Below, piece after piece: positions 20,665-28,258 of a stretch of 64,000 bases of DNA. The stretch spans positions 124,001-188,000 of the forward strand of contig DAHVAL010000002.1 of assembly GCA_027314645.1 (NCBI GenBank), read 5' to 3'. The position numbers and the translations under genes are program-made. The DNA is from Nitrospirota bacterium (GTDB lineage Bacteria; Nitrospirota; Leptospirillia; Leptospirillales; Leptospirillaceae). The stretch's first letter is position 1. Every line of letters begins with the position of its first letter. Under the pieces are notes generated by a model. It was not told the DNA's origin. It ran no database searches and was given only the letters and a program-made list of their open reading frames with translations.

Positions 20665-21663
20665 TCAGGAGACTTTTTCGGGTTTCGGGAGTATCCCTTT
20701 CTGCCGATGCAGGGCAGAATCCAGGGCATCGAGGAACCGGTGGGGCTCGAACTTCACCACGTAATCCTCGATTCCCAGCTCCCGGCCTCTCCGAATATTT
20801 TCTCTTCCGCTCATCGAAGAATTAATGACGACAGGAATCTCTTTCCAGGCTTGATTTTCCTTGATCTTCTGGATGAAGGTGTATCCGTCCATGACGGGCA
20901 TCTCCACATCGCAAATAATGGCTGCCAGGGCGTCAGGATTTTTCTGCCACAACTTTTTGAGCGCCGTCAGGCCCTCTTCCCCGTTTCTCGCCAGGACCAC
21001 CCTGTAGCCTTGTTTCCCCAGGACTTTCGACACCATGGAGCGCGCCACGGCGCTATCGTCGAGCACGAGAACAGTCTTTCCGGTCGGATCATTCTTTGGA
21101 AGGGCTTCGATGTCGTGGTTTGACCGCGAATAGAGTCCCATATCTTCGACGATGCCTTCAAAATCCAAAATGAGCAGGACCTTCCCGGCGTCCGTACCGT
21201 CGGTCAGCTTGACCGTCCCGACCACATTGGAGTCCTTGTGGTTGGCGGAAGACGGAAGATCGATCGGAACGATGCTTTTCCAGGAGACACGGCGGATCTG
21301 GACGCTCTGATGGACGAGAAAGCCGAGCCGTATATTGGAGAATTCTGTCACGATCACCTGTAAGGATGCAGGGGAAATGCCCGGAGGTTCGATCACCTGC
21401 ATCCACCGGGCAATATTGATGATCGGAATCACAATCCCCCTCAGAATGATGACGCCCTCCTGAAAAGGATTGGCATTCGGAACCGGGGTGATTTCGGGCA
21501 GCTTGATGATCTCGATCACCTTGGCGACATTGACCCCGTAAATTCCTTCCAGGATCTTTTCAGGATCGTTTTTGTCCACCTGATAGATCCTGAAGTCCAC
21601 CAGTTCCATCTGGTTCGTTCCAACTTGAAGAACCAGATTTTCAAGATGGGTTTTTCCGCTCAT
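20665..21663 (-). CDS. cheV: Chemotaxis protein CheV (CheW-receiver fusion)
   Basis: This 332-residue coupling protein has an N-terminal CheW domain (about 1-160), linking receptors to CheA, and a C-terminal receiver domain with Val-Leu-Asp-Asp-Ser and the phospho-acceptor Asp in Ile-Ile-Cys-Asp-Val-Glu-Met-Pro. I chose the ATG preceded by GGAGAGAAG. An upstream in-frame codon would add 12 poorly supported residues. No other chemotaxis gene is adjacent. Confidence 0.93.
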   Translation of the reverse strand: MSGKTHLENLVLQVGTNQMELVDFRIYQVDKNDPEKILEGIYGVNVAKVIEIIKLPEITPVPNANPFQEGVIILRGIVIPIINIARWMQVIEPPGISPASLQVIVTEFSNIRLGFLVHQSVQIRRVSWKSIVPIDLPSSANHKDSNVVGTVKLTDGTDAGKVLLILDFEGIVEDMGLYSRSNHDIEALPKNDPTGKTVLVLDDSAVARSMVSKVLGKQGYRVVLARNGEEGLTALKKLWQKNPDALAAIICDVEMPVMDGYTFIQKIKENQAWKEIPVVINSSMSGRENIRRGRELGIEDYVVKFEPHRFLDALDSALHRQKGILPKPEKVS

Positions 21664-22363
21664 CGTCTTCTCTCCAAAAGGGTCTTGAGTGAGAATCACC
21701 GTCCGGATACTGCCATCCTGGGCACTGGAACGGCGGCATTAATTGCGAGGAGAGGCCGGGGCTGGGATGCCGTCGAGAACCTCCATTTCCTTTCCGGATT
21801 TTCGGGATCGGCCGTTGCGTCCGATCAGGATTGGGGAGGGTGATCGGTGTCCCCAATGTCGGAATACGATCAATAACCCATTTTAAAATACATGAGTCCT
21901 GGAGAAAAGCCTATTCATCCCTCTCTTCTCTCCACTTCGCCGACGCCGTTTCTTCCTTTGGGCGTCACCCTCTCCCACCCGGACAGCCCCATTCCCCTTC
22001 CAGTTTCATACCCTTTGATGAAGGCGCGCCGATAGCGCTGACCATAATACTCTTATCGGGAAATAATTCAAAAGCTGAAGAGTGAACATTTGGTTAAACC
22101 TTCTCTGGGACGACGTTTCCGCCCTTCAATGAACAATTTCCTGCTTCTCTTCCCGATATTTCAGATCCTCTCTCCATGGGGGTCGCATCTCCTGGCCTTT
22201 CAGGATTTTCTTGATCCCCCCTCCCCCAAAAAGACGGGTCCTCCTCCAAAAACCTCCGAAAGGGCCCCCACGCTCCTTCTCATTCGCCCATAAGTCGACC
22301 TTTTTGCATGAGACAGAACAACATTATCAGGCTTCATCCCCCCACGTCCTTCGCCCATCACAT
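21664..22363 (+). other. 700-base stretch without a supported gene
   Basis: Only short open frames occur here. None has a good ribosome site with plausible protein content, and the codon use is unlike neighbouring genes. The first bases hold the upstream region of cheV (minus strand). I see no tRNA and no convincing terminator. The stretch ends at the sigma-54 promoter described separately, so upstream activator sites for it may lie in this sequence. Confidence 0.5.
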
Positions 22364-22378
22364 TGGCACTTTTTTTGC
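22364..22378 (+). promoter_or_regulatory. sigma-54 (RpoN) promoter
   Basis: TGGCAC (22364-22369), five T residues and TTGC (22375-22378) give the invariant GG and GC with exactly 10 bases between them. This matches the -24/-12 consensus almost perfectly. It lies 49 bases before the start codon of a 50-residue protein. Confidence 0.75.
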
Positions 22379-22427
22379 GTATTGTCAGACAGGGTGCACC
22401 GATCCATTGCATGGGAAGGAGAACCGA

Positions 22428-22580
22428 ATGGAAGATCAAGACGCGAAGGGACTGGAAAGTCCACCTGAATCCCTCAACAACCCGGAGGAGCCGCCCCTCA
22501 TCCCGGAAGACGGCCTGAGCCTGATCGATCAAAGATTAAATCGTTTGACCGAACGGGTGGATACTCTTTTTTCGGAATGA
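22428..22580 (+). CDS. 50-residue acidic protein under a sigma-54 promoter
   Basis: The protein is not recognisable. It is acidic and Pro/Glu-rich in its first 30 residues, and ends in a predicted amphipathic helix (Leu-Ile-Asp-Gln-Arg-Leu-Asn-Arg-Leu-Thr-Glu-Arg-Val). The ATG has an AAGGAG site at the right distance, and the sigma-54 promoter sits just upstream, so expression is likely. No membrane segment or cysteines are present. It could be a small adaptor or regulator, which is speculation. Confidence 0.6.
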   Translation: MEDQDAKGLESPPESLNNPEEPPLIPEDGLSLIDQRLNRLTERVDTLFSE

Positions 22581-22669
22581 CCCGTTCTATGAATGTCTTG
22601 GCTTGAGATCCTTGCATGAATCCGGCACAGAGGGGTCCGGAGGGGGCGCGAACGTCCTTCCCTGCTGGT

Positions 22670-23467
22670 TTACAGGATGAGTGGGTCGAAGCTTGCCAAT
22701 ATCTGAACCAGCCCAGGAATGCGCTCCTTGGCCCATAGGCGGCCCCCATGGACATCCAACCCCTTGAGAAGGTGCAGCTCCCGGAGCCTCCCCGGAGGAT
22801 CCAGTCGGTCCAGGATGTCTCGATTCAGGGCGGGAAGGAATCCCCAATCCGGGTCCTTCCCGCCCAGTACCCCCGCAATCATTTTATCCATCCAAAAAGG
22901 AATCAGGGGATCCTCCCGTCCTCTCGCCATTTCCATCGGATTCTGCGACCAGATGCCTGAAAGAAGAAGAAGAATTTTTCCTCTCCCAGAGCCGACTTTC
23001 AACCGCCGCAGGGATTCTCCCAGAAGAAATGCCTGCCGCACCCCGTAAAGAGACTGCGAAACGGGAACCACCGGGGTCGTCCCTTCCGGGAGAAGAAAGA
23101 AAAGGGGAATGGACATGGCATGGTCGATGCCATGGATTCCCTCCGCAACGGGCATGCCGCACGAACGGGCGGCCAAGATCAACGAACGTCCGATCTCAGG
23201 CTCACCCGGGGGATCATATTGGTAATGATGCCCGAATCCCGAGAAATCCCGAGAGGACCGATGCTCGGCCGAAAGATCGATGAGGGTGGCATGCCGTGCC
23301 TGCCACCCGGGGGAATAGGCGATGACCGCCCTAAACGGTTCGGCAGATCTTGAAAAGAGATCCTGGCGCATCTTCACGAACGCCCCGAGGATCTCTCGAT
23401 CCAGTCCGCTCTTCCAGGAGGAGAGCAGATCCGGGGTATGGGGGGCCATGACCGGCCAAAGTTCCAC
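22670..23467 (-). CDS. LigB/DODA-like (extradiol dioxygenase-fold) protein
   Basis: 265 residues resembling the class III extradiol dioxygenase LigB family (YgiD, also related to MEMO). The parts I can align are Pro-His-Thr-Pro near the N-terminus, a Ser-Pro-Gly-Trp motif near residue 52, an Ile-Asp-His-Ala-Met-Ser-Ile-Pro-Leu segment, and Pro-Val-Val-Pro-Val-Ser. In active relatives the second motif is Ser-x-His-Trp and the His binds iron. Here it is Gly, so metal binding or activity may differ. It is the next gene after the methyltransferase in the same direction with almost no gap. Confidence 0.6.
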   Translation of the reverse strand: MELWPVMAPHTPDLLSSWKSGLDREILGAFVKMRQDLFSRSAEPFRAVIAYSPGWQARHATLIDLSAEHRSSRDFSGFGHHYQYDPPGEPEIGRSLILAARSCGMPVAEGIHGIDHAMSIPLFFLLPEGTTPVVPVSQSLYGVRQAFLLGESLRRLKVGSGRGKILLLLSGIWSQNPMEMARGREDPLIPFWMDKMIAGVLGGKDPDWGFLPALNRDILDRLDPPGRLRELHLLKGLDVHGGRLWAKERIPGLVQILASFDPLIL

Positions 23468-24595
23468 CTATTCCTCCTCCGAAGACTCCCAGGGAGTCCC
23501 GTTTGGCCTTAAAACTCCCGTCACGGGAACCTCTTTGGGCCAATCCTCAAAGGGCGATGACCCCTTGTTGAAACCGGCGTCCATGGGAGCCCATGGGGCA
23601 AGGACCGATTCCCCCCGCTTAAGGTGCCAGAAGACCCGATTGTCACCTGTTCTGTTTCTGTTGAGGAGACGCAATTTATGGATCCGCTCACCGTCGCAGA
23701 AAAGTCCCCAGGCCATTCCTTTTTCCCGGTGAAGGGGAGACACGAGGCGGATCAGGGGGGAGAAAGAAAGGCGGCGGGGGTCCCCGGTCCGGGAAAGAAT
23801 CAGGTAGGTCATTTTCAGCGCATCCTTGATATGTCCCAGGACACTGGCCGTCTTTTTCGTTTCCTCAGAAAAGACGGCGGGCCTGTCTTCATGACACCAA
23901 TCCTCCGGAGAGCGGAGGGCGGGGCAAGAACCCAGCCGGTCATTCGGGCAGGGAGCTAAAATATGCAGATCGGGACACGCAGTCCTCAATTCATCGCCCA
24001 GAAACAGGAGGGCGCGCGAGGACAGCCGGTCCGCAGGTTCGGCGAAAATCATCATTCCACCGGGAGAGAGCGTGTCATGGACCCGGCGGAGCAGCGTGAG
24101 GAACCCAGAGAGATCCGCTCCGTTTTCGGCAAGAAGATTGCCGGCCGTCAACAGATCAATCGGGGTCCTTCCCTCGATCCATGAGAGGAACCCCGGAAGC
24201 GTTCCGACCGCCAGACGAAGAGACAGATTCTCCACTTGGCCCAGCCCCCGGGAGGCTTCTTCCAGAACTCCCTTTGACCGGTCGACCAGGAGGAGGTCGA
24301 AGGAAGCTGGAATGTGGTCCCGAAGTCCTGACACAAGTCCACGGATAAACTCACCGGTTCCGGTCCCCAGGTCGACGATGGACAGACGTTCCTGTCCCAT
24401 GAGATCGGCGCCATTTCTCCGAAGGATCTCCTCCGAAAGAGCCCTCCCTTTTTTTAGGCTTACCGCCCCGTAGTATTCCCCATAAGCCTCCCGGGTCTCC
24501 GGATCGTCCATGTAACTTCCGGGGACGCTCCGCTCCGTGAAGCCTCGGGAAAGTCCGGAAAGAATCGTCAGTTTCTTGTTTTTTGGGTTTACCAT
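23468..24595 (-). CDS. Rsm22/METTL17-like SAM-dependent methyltransferase
   Basis: A 375-residue protein with a Rossmann SAM-binding motif (Val-Asp-Leu-Gly-Thr-Gly-Thr-Gly) near residue 75. A cysteine-rich segment follows (Pro-Cys-Pro, Ser-Cys-Pro, Trp-Cys-His) around residues 218-238. That segment and the domain order are characteristic of the Rsm22 family, whose mitochondrial members act in small-subunit ribosome assembly and carry an iron-sulfur cluster on these cysteines. The bacterial role is largely undefined. It is divergent from hisS. Confidence 0.75.
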   Translation of the reverse strand: MVNPKNKKLTILSGLSRGFTERSVPGSYMDDPETREAYGEYYGAVSLKKGRALSEEILRRNGADLMGQERLSIVDLGTGTGEFIRGLVSGLRDHIPASFDLLLVDRSKGVLEEASRGLGQVENLSLRLAVGTLPGFLSWIEGRTPIDLLTAGNLLAENGADLSGFLTLLRRVHDTLSPGGMMIFAEPADRLSSRALLFLGDELRTACPDLHILAPCPNDRLGSCPALRSPEDWCHEDRPAVFSEETKKTASVLGHIKDALKMTYLILSRTGDPRRLSFSPLIRLVSPLHREKGMAWGLFCDGERIHKLRLLNRNRTGDNRVFWHLKRGESVLAPWAPMDAGFNKGSSPFEDWPKEVPVTGVLRPNGTPWESSEEE

Positions 24596-24611
24596 TGCCC
24601 TCTGCTAGAAT
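24583..24611 (+). promoter_or_regulatory. sigma-70 promoter for hisS
   Basis: TTGGGT (24583-24588), a 17-base spacer and TAGAAT (24606-24611) preceded by TGC, giving an extended -10. It lies about 80 bases before the chosen hisS start, across the start of the divergent methyltransferase gene. Confidence 0.5.
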
Positions 24612-24693
24612 GATCTACCGATGATTTTCAAAATCCGGGATCGTGAAGGGTCCCTGGACCCAGAACAATGTTCATTCCATAGATCGGATCACC

Positions 24694-25971
24694 ATGAAAT
24701 TTCAGGCTCCCCGCGGGGTCAAGGACCTTCTCCCCCCCGCATCGGAATCCTTTCGGCGTCTCGAGGACGAAATAAGAGCCTTGTTCGTCCTCGCAGGGTT
24801 CCGGGAAATCAGACTCCCCATCTTCGAATCGGCCGAGTTGTTCGCCCGATCGATCGGCGAGTCCACCGACATCGTCGAAAAAGAAATGTACGTCTTTTCC
24901 ACCAAAGGCGGAGAAACCTTGGCGTTAAGGCCTGAAGGAACCGCCTCGCTGATCCGGGCGGCCCTTGAACACCGCCTCGCCGACCCGGGCCGAATCGAAC
25001 GGCTTTACTACCAAGGCCCGATGTTCCGTCATGAACGCCCCCAGGCTGGTCGACTTCGGCAGTTTCACCAAGCGGGAGCAGAGCTCATTGGATCCTCCGA
25101 CCCCGATGATGATGTGGATTTGATCGCGACCGTCAGCCGCCACGCTCAGGCCACCTCCATTCCTTCTTCCCGGCTGCTCATCAACAGCATGGGATGCGCG
25201 GAATGTCGGCCGGCCTATCGCGAAGTTCTCGTCCGATACCTGGAAAAATACAGGGCGGATCTCTGCGAAACATGCCGGAAAAGGACAGAGACCAATCCTC
25301 TGAGGGTGCTGGACTGCAAAATCCCCCAGTGTCAACCGATCCTTGAAAGCGCCCCTCACATCACTGATTTTCTGTGTCCGGATTCCCGGAACCATTTCGA
25401 CCATGTCTCGAGAGGCCTGGAGGGAGAAGGCATTCCCTTCACCCTCACGCACCGGCTTGTCCGGGGCCTGGATTATTATACAGAAACAGCCTTCGAGTGG
25501 GTTTCCGATGCCCTCGGAGCTCAATCCACCTGGGCAGCGGGCGGGCGCTACAACGGTCTCGTGCGTCAATTGGGCGGAGGGGATGTTCCCGGGGTAGGAC
25601 TTGCCATCGGGTTCGAGCGGCTCTTCCTTCTTCGGGAACTTGCCGGGACGCTCCCACATTTTCCGGACCCCGCCGTTCTCCTCGCGATTCACCCCTTGGA
25701 GGAGGCCGCTCGGCCCTATGCGCACCGGATCATGGCCTCGCTGAGAGAGCATGGGATTCCCGTGGTCGGCCTCTTCGGAAAGACCCGGATGAAAAAGGCG
25801 TTCGTTCAAGCGGAGCGGGAAGGGGTTCGTTTCATCGGTCTTCTGGGAGGGGATGAACTCTCAGGAGGGACGATCACGATCAAACATTTGCAGTCGGGAA
25901 TCCAGAAAACCGTTTCTGCCTTTCCTCCCGAGGACCTCGCCAAAACCCTCAGGGAGACCTGGTCTCCCTGA
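24694..25971 (+). CDS. hisS: Histidyl-tRNA synthetase
   Basis: A class II synthetase that charges tRNA-His. With the ATG before Lys-Phe-Gln-Ala-Pro-Arg-Gly-Val-Lys-Asp it has 425 residues, the family length. Upstream in-frame codons would add an unlikely extension. Motif 2 (Phe-Arg-His-Glu-Arg-Pro-Gln-x-Gly-Arg-x-Arg-Gln-Phe) is near residue 112, and the HisRS-specific Leu-Val-Arg-Gly-Leu-Asp-Tyr-Tyr near residue 263. The C-terminal anticodon-binding domain follows. It converges on ccoG with 8 bases between. Confidence 0.97.
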   Translation: MKFQAPRGVKDLLPPASESFRRLEDEIRALFVLAGFREIRLPIFESAELFARSIGESTDIVEKEMYVFSTKGGETLALRPEGTASLIRAALEHRLADPGRIERLYYQGPMFRHERPQAGRLRQFHQAGAELIGSSDPDDDVDLIATVSRHAQATSIPSSRLLINSMGCAECRPAYREVLVRYLEKYRADLCETCRKRTETNPLRVLDCKIPQCQPILESAPHITDFLCPDSRNHFDHVSRGLEGEGIPFTLTHRLVRGLDYYTETAFEWVSDALGAQSTWAAGGRYNGLVRQLGGGDVPGVGLAIGFERLFLLRELAGTLPHFPDPAVLLAIHPLEEAARPYAHRIMASLREHGIPVVGLFGKTRMKKAFVQAEREGVRFIGLLGGDELSGGTITIKHLQSGIQKTVSAFPPEDLAKTLRETWSP

Positions 25972-25979
25972 GAAGGGTC

Positions 25980-27308
25980 TCACGAGGATTTTCCAAGCAC
26001 ATACACTGTCGCGTTCTGGCTGAACTCCCCCGGCTGTGGGGTTTTTTCATGCACCCTCACGATAAAATTGTGAAGGCCAGGCCCCAGGTCTTTTCCAGGT
26101 TCCACCGTAAACCGAATCTTTTGATGCGCTCCTGGCGGAAGACTCACCCGGGTGGTCTCAAATTTCACCCTGTCGGCGGGAATTCCTGTTTCCCCAATCA
26201 AGAATTGTTCCGGCTTCGGGGTCTTATTGTAGAGTCCCACCTCAAACTGGTCCAGGCGCCCAGGAACTTGGCTGACCGTGACGTGGTACGGCAAATAGGT
26301 GAGGATTCCATAAATAAACAAGCTCAAGGGGATCAGGCTCCCAACCCCTGAGAGAAGGAACCGCACTGTTCCGGGGGAGAGCTTCCGCCCTTTCATTGTC
26401 CCATCGGGCTTGACGAAGACTCCGTTCTTGTGGAAGGTCAGAAGTGAGGGAACCCCGCGTTTCAACGAATAATCCTCGCAGGCAACCACACATTCTCCGC
26501 AATTGATGCACCGCGAATAGTTTTTGGTATCCCGCGGATCAATATCAATAAAGCAGGACTTGACGCAAAGATTGCAGCCGGTGCATTCGTTTCGCCGCTT
26601 GTGGTCGAAGGCCACCTTCAAGGTGTCGTCCGTCTTGAACATATGTTGCCAAAGGGGGTAGGGGCAGACCCATTTGCACCAATAATGACGGACGAGGAGC
26701 AGGTTCATGAACATCACTCCCCCGACTCCGAACACAAGCCAGTAAACCGTTTGGCTCCGGCCGGAAAGAAGGTCTTGGATCAACGTTTTCGGGGGAATGA
26801 CATACGCCGATATAAGGATCGACACTGTCAGGGAAAAAAGAACGACCCCTCCAAGAAAAATTGACCATTGAAAGATTTTTCGCGGCACCGAGGTTTTTTT
26901 GGGCTTTGGGCCGGACAGGGAAATCTCCCCGATTCCAGGGCCGAGAGTCGCCGCACCGAACGCGAATCTGGCAAGAGCATTGGTCCATTCTGAGAACGTG
27001 TTCTGAATGCAGGCCCATCCGCAATACACCATCCCGAACACAGCATAGACGGCTGTCATCGCAAAGATGAGGAAGAGCCAAAAAGGAAGAATCAGATAAA
27101 AGTCGCTCCACCAGATCTGATAACCGAAAAGGTCGAAGCGTCCCGTGGAGAGATCGATATGAAAAATTCCGGTGAACGGAAAGAGAATAAGCAAAAGAAT
27201 GAAAGCCACTTGGACGGCATAGCGCACTTGCGTGACGCGGATCCCGCGCGAGGGGAGAGGGCGGTTGCCGATTTTGGGCATGGGGATGAGCGGTTGGGTC
27301 TGTTCCAT
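25980..27308 (-). CDS. ccoG: Cytochrome oxidase accessory protein CcoG (RdxA/FixG)
   Basis: This membrane ferredoxin is implicated in copper reduction during cbb3 oxidase assembly. The 442 residues include about five membrane helices and an internal 2[4Fe-4S] ferredoxin domain (Cys-Thr-Gly-Cys-Asn-Leu-Cys-x3-Cys and Cys-Ile-Asn-Cys-Gly-Glu-Cys-x3-Cys). A C-terminal immunoglobulin-like periplasmic domain ends the protein. It is the last gene of the respiratory cluster, about 50 bases after a small membrane-protein gene. Confidence 0.95.
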   Translation of the reverse strand: MEQTQPLIPMPKIGNRPLPSRGIRVTQVRYAVQVAFILLLILFPFTGIFHIDLSTGRFDLFGYQIWWSDFYLILPFWLFLIFAMTAVYAVFGMVYCGWACIQNTFSEWTNALARFAFGAATLGPGIGEISLSGPKPKKTSVPRKIFQWSIFLGGVVLFSLTVSILISAYVIPPKTLIQDLLSGRSQTVYWLVFGVGGVMFMNLLLVRHYWCKWVCPYPLWQHMFKTDDTLKVAFDHKRRNECTGCNLCVKSCFIDIDPRDTKNYSRCINCGECVVACEDYSLKRGVPSLLTFHKNGVFVKPDGTMKGRKLSPGTVRFLLSGVGSLIPLSLFIYGILTYLPYHVTVSQVPGRLDQFEVGLYNKTPKPEQFLIGETGIPADRVKFETTRVSLPPGAHQKIRFTVEPGKDLGPGLHNFIVRVHEKTPQPGEFSQNATVYVLGKSS

Positions 27309-27357
27309 ATATGAGGGCTCCCGTTATTCCTTCTCAGAATAAACATTCCCACAGAGC

Positions 27358-27642
27358 CTACTCTTCTGTGTCTTCATCCCGGGAACCCTTTCCTGGTCCG
27401 GCTTTCTCGAGATCCCGTTTAAAATACCAGGCAACCCCAAGATACAAGAAAACCGGGACGAGGACTCCCATTAAAAAGACCAGGTAGGCAAACCAGGGCA
27501 ATCCCAAAGTGACGTGCACATAACGGGGGAGGTAGGCCCAGGATTTCTCCGGGATCCACATGTCCCCTACTCCCCATATTGCCCCCAACAGCAGGGATTT
27601 GTAAAGCCGGGAGATTTTCCCGATTCTACCCATTGGCTCCAC
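27358..27642 (-). CDS. Small membrane protein in the oxidase cluster
   Basis: 94 residues with two hydrophobic segments (about 15-30 and 45-72) and a charged tail rich in Lys, Asp and Glu. I do not recognise a family. A GTG start shares a base with the stop of the CcoN-like gene before it. An ATG three codons further in is equally possible. Co-transcription with oxidase genes suggests a subunit or assembly factor. Confidence 0.65.
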   Translation of the reverse strand: MEPMGRIGKISRLYKSLLLGAIWGVGDMWIPEKSWAYLPRYVHVTLGLPWFAYLVFLMGVLVPVFLYLGVAWYFKRDLEKAGPGKGSRDEDTEE

Positions 27643-28232
27643 TACTGGTGCACCTGACCGGAAGACCTCGGTACGGGAGCCATGAGGCGTGCAGGGGCTT
27701 CTTCCCGTTCGCCAAGCGGAAGCGCGCGCCGCCCTTTGGCCACCTGGACGGTCATATAGATGTTATAGGCAAAGATGATATTGGCCAACAACACAAAGAG
27801 TCCAAAGATCCCCACCATTTCCATGTATGGGGCTTCCACGGGTTTGATATCGGCGACATTTCCGTGAAGAAGGATCATGCCTCCCTTGTATCCGGCAATG
27901 CAGAAGGCCAGCACCATTCCGACCAGGCTGATGTTGTGCATCCAAAAATGGATTTTCAGGAGACGATAGCTGTACAGCGGCCCTTGAAAGATTTTCGGAA
28001 CAATAAAATACATGGACCCAAAGATCGCCATTTCCACCCAGCCAAGGAGATTGATATGGGTGTGTCCCAGAACGATGAGATCCGAAGGACCTCCAGCCCC
28101 GGCCTGGACAAAATTCCTGAAGCTTTCAACTCCGCCCATGACCGCCCCCCAGGAAAAGCCGACGATCGCGTACAAGAGGCAGGCGTAGTAGAACTTCATG
28201 ATGTAATCCTTGATCCTTTCATCCCTTGTCAT
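27642..28232 (-). CDS. Short CcoN-like haem-copper-oxidase subunit I homologue (B)
   Basis: 196 residues with about five membrane helices. The core Leu-Gly-His57-Thr-His59-Ile-Asn-Leu-Leu-Gly-Trp-Val followed by Met-Tyr-Phe-Ile-Val-Pro and Ile-His-Phe-Trp resembles the late helices of cbb3 subunit I (CcoN). In CcoN the two histidines spaced by one residue bind haems b3 and b. The earlier half of CcoN, with the copper-binding histidines, is missing. A truncated pseudogene is unlikely: the frame is intact, it is coupled to its neighbours, and a similar paralogue lies two genes upstream. Confidence 0.75.
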   Translation of the reverse strand: MTRDERIKDYIMKFYYACLLYAIVGFSWGAVMGGVESFRNFVQAGAGGPSDLIVLGHTHINLLGWVEMAIFGSMYFIVPKIFQGPLYSYRLLKIHFWMHNISLVGMVLAFCIAGYKGGMILLHGNVADIKPVEAPYMEMVGIFGLFVLLANIIFAYNIYMTVQVAKGRRALPLGEREEAPARLMAPVPRSSGQVHQ

Positions 28233-28258
28233 GGCATTCTCCTTGGGTCTTCAAAGTA

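Noticed and set aside
22045-22060. CCCGATAA on the minus strand, similar to a flagellar sigma-28 -10 element for cheV
   Set aside because: No matching -35 at the right distance, and it lies nearly 400 bases from cheV.
21831-22085. 84-codon frame in the long gap
   Set aside because: No ribosome site and atypical composition; treated as chance.
22090-22293. 67-codon frame with a hydrophobic stretch in the long gap
   Set aside because: TTG start without a ribosome site, Pro-rich tail, and no relation to nearby genes.
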